Part shown: positions 46,097 to 55,631 of the stretch, in pieces
Layout: every line of letters begins with the position of its first letter
How positions within the stretch are numbered: position 1 is the first letter of the stretch
From: Liriodendron chinense
Taxonomy: Eukaryota > Streptophyta > Magnoliopsida > Magnoliales > Magnoliaceae
Length of the DNA stretch: 64,000 nucleotides
Direction: 5' to 3'
Assembly: GCA_003013855.2 (NCBI GenBank)
Contig: PVNU02002850.1
Span: forward strand, 1,674,001-1,738,000
The notes under the pieces: model-generated
The model's database searches: none
Told to the model about the DNA's origin: nothing
The model's input: the letters and a program-made list of their open reading frames with translations, nothing else
Position numbers and translations under genes: made by a program

Positions 46097-46817
46097 CCCT
46101 AATCGGAATTTTCCACCATTTTCCATCATTCCCAATTTCATCCTTCCTTTCCTTTTTCTTTTATATTAGATAGGATTTTTAGAAATCCATATCTTTCGTT
46201 ATTTTCTCATGGACAAGGATGGACAAAGTACCCCGGCTTGGTTTCTCAATACCTCAAATCAGAGTCTAATTAATCCACGAATCACATACTCCTTTCAAAT
46301 CATGAAAATCATGTAATGTGAACTAGGTGCAAAAGGTGTTCAAATTTTCTATCAATCATAAAAATAGGTGAATTCACATATAAAACCATTATATTAAGAG
46401 AAATTCACAGCTTGCAACATTCCTCACTTCGTATCTCATCTTCTTATACTTATGCTATCTCAAATGCATAGAATCAAAGCTTTCCAAAAGTGTTTCGAAT
46501 TTCAGAAAAATCGAAAAATTTCTACATCTTTGCTCGACATGTCACAAAAGCTAGCAGATTCATCAATTAAGGAATCTCTCACCCCCCAACCAAAACTCTG
46601 CATTGTCCTCAATGTAATAAGATATGCAATATGTATGACATGAGAGCAATGGCATAAAATAAAGGAGAGTGAGAAAGAGAGATATCACCTGAAGCATACA
46701 GTCCATGGCAAGATTAGCTTTTGGAGATGGATTACTTCACAACTAAATCAACTATCAAATCAAATCCTAATGGGTAAACATTCTAGCAAATTATCCTCCG
46801 TCAGACTAGGAGGTTAA

Positions 46818-48397
46818 TGTTGAGCTCTTAATTGTGCATATTCTAACCCCAATTCATCACTCATTGTGCAAGGTTTGTATGGTTTGTAAGCTAATTCAAT
46901 GCATGTTTTGTGACTACAGGATTGAGGGTGGACTCTACTCAATTGAAGACATAAAGAGCTCACTTGGGATCATTCTGATGAAGAATGTTTGAGGACCAAA
47001 GAAGAAAAGAAAGAAAGAACTAAAGAAGAGAAGAAAGCAGATGAAAGAAAGGAAGAAAATAAGAAGAAAATGAAGCTGACCGGTCGTGACCGGTCGGCCA
47101 AGGAAGCCAGACCGGTTAGTGACCGGTCAGCCATGTATGTTGGGCACTACTGAAGAGGACCGACCGGTCATGACCGGTCGGTCATTGTTGCTGGAAAATT
47201 GCTGAAGGCGTCCGACCGGTCATGACCAGTCAGACATGCTTGCTGGACCAAGGATGAATAGGCCCGACCGGTCTTGACCGGTCGAGCATACTTGATGGAA
47301 TGACTCTCTATTGAGGCCGACCGGTCTTGACCGGTCGGCCATGCGTACTGACTTAGAAGCTTCTAATTTCTTCCCAATTTTCTCTGCGCTGCGTAAGAGT
47401 TTCGCAAATTCCCGATTATTCCGACGTTGTGGAGCCTCCAGACTATAAGAGGACACCTAGGGATCGTTCCTAGGGTATCCTAGAAGGGTTCAAGCGAGGG
47501 ATCGTTTCACAACTCCTTTTGGTTTGCTTTGCTGTTTTCATGCTTTTTGTAGTTGTTTCATGTTTCCTTGGATCATGAGCAGCTAAACCTCTTAGCTAGG
47601 GCTAAGAGGTGAAGCTTGTAGTGAATCCAAGATGTTTTAATTCGTAGTTAAGTGGTTTTAGTTTGGAATTCATGATTATGAACTAAGGTTTGAAGTTTAT
47701 ACAAGTTTTTAAGTAATTTTTCTTAGTCTTGTGATGACTCATGGATGTTTGGATGAATTACTTATCTTCTTAATTTGTTTGCAACGGTATAGACCTGTAT
47801 GATCCGAGGAATCAGAGTGCGCTCTAGAACTAAGCTCTTCATAAAGGGACTTCAGGCCAAAGTTCTATTTTAGTTGATTTTCTGGAATATGTAAGGACTG
47901 TGCTGGTGATTTGAATCTAGTTCAAATCCTAATCTATCTTTGTCTTGTGAGAGGACTTGGGGATGATTATGATTGAGAACTGGACCTATAGGAAAGGGGA
48001 ATGACCTATGCAATTGAGCATGCTCAGCTCAGCCTAGATTGAGTGAATCTTATGCATAGAACTTACATATTACAGACTGTTTGGTTTAACAGTTCTATCA
48101 TCCGACTAGACAGACAGGAATGTCGATTCTAGTTGAGAGAATAAGAAACCACAGCGGATTGAACATCAAGGATTGCTACAAGTAGATCCTTGAAACCCTA
48201 GTACCTTCTTATAATTACTTACTCTCGATTTAATTCAGCTTTTGTTACTCATATCAACTTTATACATCAATCGGATTAGTAGACTTCAATAGACACTTGT
48301 GGATGAATTTGTGAGATCCTACATAGTCCCTGTGGATCGACCTCGGTCTTACCGAGTTTATTACTACATCGCAACCCTACACTTGGGGAAGCGAACA
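46818..48397 (+). mobile_element. Solo LTR A, same family as element 2
   Basis: It starts TGTTGAGCTCTTAATTGTGC like the element 2 LTR and ends GGGGAAGCGAACA. A perfect GTTAA duplication flanks it (46813-46817, 48398-48402). It is 1580 bp, in plus orientation, inserted in the interior of element 2. TATAAGA is at 47444-47450. Loss of the interior by LTR-LTR recombination is the usual origin of such copies. Confidence 0.92.
47078..47336. promoter_or_regulatory. GACCGGTC palindrome array, solo LTR A (six units)
   Basis: Units start at 47078, 47110, 47162, 47214, 47266 and 47319; the spacings are 32, 52, 52, 52 and 53. Centres vary (GT, TAGT, AT, TT). The array ends about 108 bp before the TATA-like element. 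This is the most regular array with solo LTR B. Confidence 0.85.
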
Positions 48398-48537
48398 GTT
48401 AATCCCAACAACTCATCCAAAAGCATAAAGTCAAGCAGAATCATTAGATGGATCAAAAGGTTTTGCAGTAACGTCATCCAATATCCTACTTTACAATGAA
48501 CATGTGTGTGAGTAAATGAGATAAGCCACTCAAAATC

Positions 48538-51240
48538 TCAAAAAGGAATTTCAGCGGGTTCCTTAATGTTTTCACCACATGTATAAGAGGAGACATCATC
48601 ATATTTATCAGAAAAAATATGTCTCAAATCCGATTTTCCTGGGCATTGATATTGCAAGTAAGGATCATCCCAGGGTTGGTGGAGTTCGGTATGCATGATC
48701 CACAAAGGTGTGAAAATATGAATTGATTTCTCAGCACAAAAAGGTTTTGTTTCCACATCCTTCTCTCGGCTAGTGTCATATGCCGATACCGACTCAAAAA
48801 GTGTGACCATGTCCCTTATCATATTTTCGTTCTCATCAAGGGAGTGAGTCACTTCTTCGTCTAAGGGACCGGAGTAAAAAGGTGAGAGGGACTCATTTTC
48901 CACAATAGAATTGATCATGTTTATTTCGTGGACCTCCTCATCCTCATCCTCTTGTTGGTTGTCAATATTAAAAGCATTCAACTCAATCGTCATATTGCCA
49001 AAAGACATTTGTATGCCCCCACTCTTACAATTTATGATAGCGTTTGATGTAGCTAGGAATGGGCGGCCAAGTATGACAGGAATTTGAGGGCCAATATTAA
49101 CCATGGGTCGTGTGTCCAAGACAAGAAAGTCCACCGGGTAGTAGACTTTGTCAACTTGGACAAGGACATCCTCAACCACCCCTCTAGGAATACGAATCGA
49201 TCGATCAGCAAGTTGTAATGTGGTTTTGGTGGGTTTTAATTCACCTAAACCCAATTGTTCATAGACCGAAAAGGAAATTAAGTTCACACTTGCCCCTAGA
49301 TCAAGTAAAGCATGTTTCACCTGGTGATCTCCAATCATACATGATATGGTCGGACAACAGGGATCTTTGTATTTCTTGGGCATCCCGTGGTTGATAATGG
49401 CACTCACATTCTCTGTCAAAAATGCCTTCTTTTGCACATGTATTTTTCTTTTAACCGTGCAAAGGTCTTTTAAAATTTTTGCATATGACGGTATTTGTTT
49501 AATGGCATCCAACAATGGAATGTTGATTTTAACTTGCTTGAAAACCTCCAAAAATTCCTGATATTTATCCTGAGGTTTGGCTGGAATCAAGCGTTGAGGG
49601 AATGGAGCAACGGGCCTATATTCTTTTAATGGCTCTTTTTCATTCATGGTGATGCTAGGTCCATCATCCTCTTTGGAAGATACCGGATCATTAGGCGGTG
49701 AAACCTTCACCGGATCAGATTTTTCAATAATTTTACCACTTCTAAGAGTGGTGATGGCCTTAGCATGTTCCATATGTTGGTTAGAAGAACTAGGCACGCT
49801 TATTTCGCATTGTTGTTTTGCATTTGGTACGGGTTGGGCTGGAAGCATCCCTTCCCTTGCGTTTAAGCGAGCTTTAATTTCCTCCACCGAACTTTTAAGC
49901 TCAAGCATTATCGTATGGTTGGATTGATTAATTTGAGCTTGTCCTTCCATGAATGCTTTCAAAGTATCCTCTATAGGCATTTGAGGTGGGGCCATTTGCA
50001 TTGGGGGCCCCCTTTGAGGATTATTTTGATTAGCCGTGTTTCCATTCACCCAATTGAAGTTTGGGTTGTTTCTCCAACTAGAATTATTCGTGTTTGAATT
50101 TGGAGTACTAAAAGGTCGTTGATAACTATTCAAGGCATTCGATTGTTCAAATAAAAGTTCTCGAAACGCATAGATTGTTGGACAATCCGGCGTTTGATGC
50201 ACATTGGAAGCACAAATACCACAAATAGTTTCAACAGCCCCCTTTTGTTGGGTTGTGTCCACTTTCTTTAGTTCCATCTCCTCGACCTTTCGTGTGAGCT
50301 TAGCCACTCTAGAACCTAGATCATCTTGCCCATCTAAAACATAAATTTCTCCCTTTTCCTTGGCTTGGGCTTGTTTTGAACCTGTTGGCTTAGATGTATC
50401 CCATGCTTGTGTATTTTCAGCCAACATGTCGAAATAATCCCAAGCTTCCTCCGTTTCCTTGTTCATGAACTCCCCATTGCACATCATCTCAACAAATTGG
50501 CGCATGGTTGAGTTTAATCCATCATAGAAGAAACTAATCAACCTCCACCTTTCATAGCCATGATGTGGACATGCGTTTAAAAGCTCATTATACCTTTCCC
50601 AACATTGGAAAAAGGTTTCTTCTTCTTTTTGGGCGAAGTTCATTATGGCCCTTCTTAGTGCATTGGTTCGATGAGTAGGGAAGAATTTTTTAAGAAACTC
50701 CCTAGTCATCTCAGCCCACGTCCCAATAGACCTCGGCCTTAAGGAATGTAGCCATGATTTGGCCTTCTCTTTCAAGGAAAAAGGGAACAATTTAAGTTTT
50801 ATTGTATCCTTGGTCACATTGTCATAGTTTATTGTGGCAATGACTTCTTCAAATTCCTTAATATGCAGATACGCACTCTCAGAGTCGAGTCCATGGAATC
50901 TAGGAAGAAGTTGGATCAACCCCGGTTTAAAATCAATATTTCCCACATTGTGAGGGAAAATTATGCAAGAGGGAGTACTCGTCCTAGCTCGTTGTAAATA
51001 GTCACGTAAAGTTCTAGGTTGAGGTACATCCCCCACTTCATTCTCATCCAATTCAGTAAGGTTTGGGGCTGGATTTTGATTAACCCTTTGATTTGGTTGA
51101 TTTTCAGCCATCTCTCTAGTAATTTCAGGAAAATTTTGACGTTTCCTAGCACGAGGCTCTCTATCAATCCCTTCAACGATTACTCCGTCCCTTACAAGTC
51201 GGTTATTATAAGTCCTAGCCCAATGTGGCATGCAAAACAA
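48538..51240 (-). CDS. Element 2 gag-aspartic protease polyprotein, 900 aa, intact
   Basis: The frame starts MFCMPHWARTYNNRL about 600 bases after the primer site. Residues about 80-300 form the Retrotrans_gag domain (RDYLQRARTSTPSC, PGLIQLLPRFHGLDSE, WLHSLRPRSIGTW, ACPHHGYERW). A CCHC knuckle CGICASNVHQTPDC lies at about 365-378, for RNA packaging. Then comes the KAITTLRSGK motif and a retroviral-type aspartic protease: LLDLGASVNLI, then IPVILGRPFLATSNAIINC. In this lineage DLGA stands where DTG/DSG is usual. After the protease comes an acidic extension of about 150 residues, ending with FTPLWIMHTELHQPWDDPYL, CPGKSDLRHIFSD and EPAEIPF. A normal Athila/Tat pol would continue into RT here; instead the ORF stops. 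Element 1 has the same architecture, so truncation is a family trait rather than a local accident. Confidence 0.92.
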   Translation of the reverse strand: MFCMPHWARTYNNRLVRDGVIVEGIDREPRARKRQNFPEITREMAENQPNQRVNQNPAPNLTELDENEVGDVPQPRTLRDYLQRARTSTPSCIIFPHNVGNIDFKPGLIQLLPRFHGLDSESAYLHIKEFEEVIATINYDNVTKDTIKLKLFPFSLKEKAKSWLHSLRPRSIGTWAEMTREFLKKFFPTHRTNALRRAIMNFAQKEEETFFQCWERYNELLNACPHHGYERWRLISFFYDGLNSTMRQFVEMMCNGEFMNKETEEAWDYFDMLAENTQAWDTSKPTGSKQAQAKEKGEIYVLDGQDDLGSRVAKLTRKVEEMELKKVDTTQQKGAVETICGICASNVHQTPDCPTIYAFRELLFEQSNALNSYQRPFSTPNSNTNNSSWRNNPNFNWVNGNTANQNNPQRGPPMQMAPPQMPIEDTLKAFMEGQAQINQSNHTIMLELKSSVEEIKARLNAREGMLPAQPVPNAKQQCEISVPSSSNQHMEHAKAITTLRSGKIIEKSDPVKVSPPNDPVSSKEDDGPSITMNEKEPLKEYRPVAPFPQRLIPAKPQDKYQEFLEVFKQVKINIPLLDAIKQIPSYAKILKDLCTVKRKIHVQKKAFLTENVSAIINHGMPKKYKDPCCPTISCMIGDHQVKHALLDLGASVNLISFSVYEQLGLGELKPTKTTLQLADRSIRIPRGVVEDVLVQVDKVYYPVDFLVLDTRPMVNIGPQIPVILGRPFLATSNAIINCKSGGIQMSFGNMTIELNAFNIDNQQEDEDEEVHEINMINSIVENESLSPFYSGPLDEEVTHSLDENENMIRDMVTLFESVSAYDTSREKDVETKPFCAEKSIHIFTPLWIMHTELHQPWDDPYLQYQCPGKSDLRHIFSDKYDDVSSYTCGENIKEPAEIPF

Positions 51241-51833
51241 AAAAGAATGAGTGAAAAGGAAAAAGAATTCTTCCTTCCTTCCTTTACTCCTCTCTAAAAC
51301 TTAAGCACAGGGTGTCTTGCAATGGCTGAGCCAGAAGCAAGGATAGAGACCGATTTCTCCTGGTCAATAGGGGTTCAAAGAACTCCCCACCCACTCTTTG
51401 AGTCTTTTGAGAGAAAGTACAGGAAAAGAAGAAAGAGGAATAGGTTGAGAAGAGAAATCTCTGAGCACAAGGTGATCCAAGGCGGCAGAGCCGACCAATA
51501 GGAATCCAGGTGGCACAAGGCCTACCTTTCAGAGATCCAAAAGGAGTCTCTACCCACTCTACAAGAGATGAATATGATAGGAATGAGTAGGAGAAGAAGA
51601 AGAGTAAGGTTAGAACAATAAAACCTGATTTGTAACTTAAGATGCCTTTTTCTTCTTCAACTTCCTAAAAATCCCTAGATTAGACCTATGTTAGAATCCT
51701 GCAAAAATCAAAACACAGTAAGTTAGTAATTAGAAGAAAACCTATTCTAGAAAGCAAAACAAATCCTAAACCTATCTTAACACAATCTTAACTAAAAGTT
51801 ATTTCAGAAAATTCTAAAAATACCGCATAGAAA

Positions 51834-51851
51834 TCCCCAGCAACGGCGCCA
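51834..51851 (-). other. Primer-binding site, element 2
   Basis: Minus-strand TGGCGCCGTTGCTGGGGA, just inside the 5' LTR. It has one mismatch to the tRNA-Asp-type site. Confidence 0.8.
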
Positions 51852-52997
51852 AAAACTTGTTCACTCCCCAAGTGTAGGGTTGCGAAGTACTAATAATTCG
51901 GAAAGACCGAGTATCGTTCCCACAGAGATTTATGTATGGGTATTCTTAGGATTTAACTAAAACAACTAGTAATTAAGATCCTATTGAGAACTAAAGCTGG
52001 AAAACAATGAATTGAGTTTAAACAGTGAATTTTTAAGGTAATTTCAATCTAAAAAGGCACTAGAGCGCCAAGGATCCACTTTTGATAAGTTTCAATGCAT
52101 CAACACAACTAGGTCTCTCATAACTCAATCCGAATCAAATTCCTTTCTCTATCCGATTGGAATATAGAGCGGTTCAATCACAATTATCTAAAACAAGTGC
52201 TTATTAACTGATTTGATTCCCACAACCATGCTCAGGCCTTGGGCACACTCAATTGTATAGGCTAAGCCTCTTTCCAATCTAGTTGAGATTCATAACCATA
52301 GCTTTCACCAAGTCCTGTCACTAGACCTGATTACGACTCATGATTTGAACTCGAATTAAATCAAAATCAATCACTAAGCAACTATTCCAGATTATACACA
52401 AAAGATAAGAACTTTAGTTGAATGAGTTCCCACATGAAAATCAGGCCATTGCATACAAGGCAATCAAAGCGTCTACCATGCCCGGAGTCGATGGTAGATC
52501 AATGCATTACACAAGCATAAACAATACTCAAAAGCTAAGATACTAAGTTAGGATCACTAAGAATCACATGAGCCCGGAGTCATCAAGAGATCAAAGTAAA
52601 AACCAACATAGTACTTGATTTAAACTCATATAGAACTAAAATTCATCAATTAAAGCATAAAAGGAAGCCTATGTTGCGTTAATCCATCAAAAACGAATCA
52701 AAAGCTTCACCTCTTAGCCCTAGCTAAGAGGTTTTAGTTCATCTCTAGCATCCTTGAACTAGAAGCCTCTAAAAACATGAAAAACTACTAAAACAGGAAG
52801 AAAACTAGAAATCCGAAGTAGAATCCGTCTCCTGAGCAATCTCCACGTTGTAGCCTCCTTTGGTATGAAGGGAAGACATCCTTTTATAGCTTGGAGGAGT
52901 CCAATACGCAAGAGAACTCCAAATTTTGCGTAAAACTACGCACTTGCGCAGAAGAATCCGGAGCCCGATTTAGAAACAGCTTGTTTTGCGCATGGCC

Positions 52998-53161
52998 GAC
53001 CGGTCATGACCGGTCGGACCTCATTTGGAATGTGTCCAGAAGCAATGGCCGACCGGTCATGACCGTTCGGGCCTCCTCTCTGATCAGTTCGTGAACTCCA
53101 ATGGAGTGGCCGACCGGTCTTGACCGGTCGGGCTTGCTTGGCCGACCGGTCAGCTGACCGG
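52998..53161. promoter_or_regulatory. GACCGGTC palindrome array, element 2 5' LTR (four units)
   Basis: Units start at 52998, 53051, 53112 and 53144, aligning with units 2-5 of the 3' LTR. The first unit of the 3' LTR, with its spacer, is absent. The array begins about 110 bp upstream of the TATA box in element orientation. Confidence 0.85.
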
Positions 53162-53359
53162 TCTGGCTTGCTTTCTTCTTTATTTCTTCCTTTCTTTCTT
53201 CTTTTCTCTTCTCTCCTTGCCTTGGCTTTCTTTGGTCCTTCTTCAATCTTCATCCTATGGTCTTCAATGCTTGTAAGGAGCCTCATTTAGCCTTGAATCA
53301 GTGAAATCTCCATCTTGTTCCTATAATTACAAATCATGCATTAGAATGGTCCTTTAAAC

Positions 53360-55302
53360 TGAAATTGCGGTTTTACCGCTTGTAGAGACACTTGGAGATA
53401 TGTCTAAGGACCTAGAAGGGGTGATATGGACCTTTTTCAAATTCTTTTCGCCTACTTATGCAATTCAATAAAATAAGCTTTGTAAGCAAGAACACCTCGG
53501 CTTCCAAGCCTTGGTGGGTCCAATCAAAAGACTAGCAAGAGGATAAGCAATAAACAAACCTAGTCTAAGCATGCATAGGAAGTAAATTATACAACTAATC
53601 AAGCTCCTAACCTATGCATCTTGTGTAGACTTATGAGAGTGGATCAATGAGCTCAAGTCTACACAAGTAGTGAAGGTACATCTTGTGTGGGGATGCCTAT
53701 AAAATGCCTAGCATGCATTCATATCAATCATTCATAATTAAGCAATTAAACTAACAATGCAAAGATATCAATGTGCTCAATAACAATCACAAACACAAGA
53801 ATGTATAGTGGTTCGACTACGTGTCTACTCCACTCCCGGTTCAAGTACTCAACCCCTTTGAGCACACCGGCATTCACTATCGGAGGTTTTAAATGAGGTT
53901 CACCTCTCAACCTTTACACGGAGGTTTTATCGGTTCACCTCTCAACCGTATCCGGAGTTTTAGACATAGGCTAACTCTCAACCTTATCGCACGTTTACTC
54001 CCGTGTCGGAGGCTCCCCCTTGGAGACTTAATTTAGGCCCGGTTGACGGGCCAAGGAACGGCTAACGTCCCTAAGGCGAGTTGACAAACAAACTCTAAAA
54101 TGGACTCTCAAATAAGACAACTTACTTGTCGGATGAGCCCCTTGTTTAGCGCCGTATTGGGTTGCTTGATCTCCGCTCTCCCGTGCTTCAATCAGCTTCC
54201 CTTTGCTCCCTCGATCGTGCCGCCGTTGCGTTGCCAATGCCTCAGCCACATTCGATCAAACACCTTACATGCGATGCCTTGAAATGCCCAAGGTGCTAGG
54301 AGGATGGGTGAATCTCATACATGGGATGTGTAGGATGTTTCAACTAGGAGATTCACCTAGAGAGTCTTCTAAAGGTTTTGGACAAAGGATATACCTATGT
54401 GGATTAGTGTCACACCTCTAGATTTGAGAGAGGAATCAAGTCATCTCTTGATAGCATTTGAATGCCCATGCTTGTGTTTGAAACACAAGGGATATGACTT
54501 GAAAAACCTCCTCTTTGAGGCCCCAAATGATGTACAAGTTAAGTGTGGAATGGGCTCTCAAAAACTTCTCTCATGTTGCCCAAGAATGGAGCACCATATA
54601 TATAGAAAAGAGGGCTCCAACGGCTCTAAAACGGGCAGAAAACGGTCATAAACGACCTGACCCGACCGGTCATGACCGGTCGGAGTCCCCTGCTGCATGA
54701 AGACACAAGCACAGGCCATATACACTGGCCGACCGGTCATGACCGGTCGGCCTCCTTTGCTGGATGGGCAGAAAAACTCTGGCCGACCGGTCATGACCGG
54801 TCGGACCCCTCTGCTGTCCAAATGAAGCCTCCAGGCCGACCGGTCATGACCGGTCGGCCATACCTGCTGGCCATATTGAAATGTAAAGGGCCGACCGGTC
54901 ATGACCGGTCGGCTGGCCATTGCAAAGTAGCAAGGCTGCTGGCCTACCGGTCATGACCGGTCGGACCAGCCTGGTTCTCCCCTCCATAAAGCTGAACACT
55001 TCTTTCTTCAGCTAGATGTTTTAGTCCAAGGTTAGGGTGATCAAAAGGGACACCTAGGGCCTATCAAAGATGCCTAAAGGGTTCTAAATATGGTCAAGGT
55101 CATCAAGGATACAAAGGGGATAGGTTTTGGTCGAGGTTAAGGCACCAAGGCATCTCATATACCTGAATCTTCTTCCTCGATGCAGCTGGACGTCTTGAGT
55201 CTTCGGTCTTCGTCTTCTTTGGGCTCAACCGACACACGACTCACAGCTGTAAGTGATTGACAAACAAGGTGCACTAGAATGCCACGAAAAAGTGCACTAA
55301 CA
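53360..55302 (-). mobile_element. Solo LTR B, a different family
   Basis: 1943 bp, with TG at one end and CA at the other (TGAAATTGCGG...GCACTAACA on the plus strand), flanked by a perfect TAAAC duplication (53355-53359, 55303-55307). The bulk of its sequence is unrelated to the other LTRs. It contains GTGGTTCGACTACGTGTCTA-type wording that I associate with copia LTRs. Orientation is inferred as minus because the palindrome array then lies upstream of TATATATA (54604-54597). Confidence 0.85.
54664..54962. promoter_or_regulatory. GACCGGTC palindrome array, solo LTR B (six units)
   Basis: Six copies of GACCGGTCATGACCGGTC are almost identical, starting at 54664, 54731, 54785, 54838, 54893 and 54945; the spacings are 67, 54, 53, 55 and 52. 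Spacers are unrelated to each other apart from a recurring GCTG. The near edge is about 60 bp from TATATATA. Units are better preserved than spacers, which suggests selection or recent homogenisation of the palindrome itself. Confidence 0.88.
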
Positions 55303-55631
55303 TAAACGTGTAAACCGTGCATAATGAGTGATGAATTGGGGTTAGAATATACACAATTAAGAGCTCAACAATGAACTTTCGCTATGCACACTGGGTTGAA
55401 ATTGTTCGAGTCCTTCTATTTATCAATCAATCAGCAGGAATTTCATTTAGACACTTCTTATGCTTTGAGAGTTTAAGTTTGCAATTTCTATCACCTAGTT
55501 TCTCCAAATTTTATACTTATATGTCTTGGAATGGATAGAAACATGGTTTCTGAAAGAGAGTTGCGTTTGGAGGTTTGAAATTGTTTCACGCATGTTTTGC
55601 TCGGGACTAGCAAAAAGCTGGTTGGGGGGTG

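Larger units (their letters stand above)
44057..55370 (-). mobile_element. Element 2: intact-ORF gag-protease LTR retrotransposon nested in element 1
   Basis: LTRs 44057-45654 (3') and 51858-55370 (5', containing solo LTR B) are in minus orientation, flanked by a perfect ATGAA duplication (44052-44056 and 55371-55375). The primer site TGGCGCCGTTGCTGGGGA reads on the minus strand at 51851-51834. The polypurine tract GGTTGGGGGGTG lies at about 45668-45655. The interior (45655-51857) holds one 900-codon ORF (51240-48538), solo LTR A and the conserved antisense-ORF block. There is no RT, RNase H or integrase. Apart from the solo-LTR insertion and one 31-33 bp palindrome-unit difference, the two LTRs are very similar. 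Confidence 0.92.
51858..55370 (-). repeat. Element 2 5' LTR, interrupted by solo LTR B
   Basis: The LTR parts are 51858-53359 and 55308-55370, after removing 53360-55302 and one TAAAC copy. That gives about 1565 bp versus 1598 bp for the 3' LTR. The difference is largely one missing palindrome unit near 53000. TATAAAA is at 52888-52882 (minus). Confidence 0.92.
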
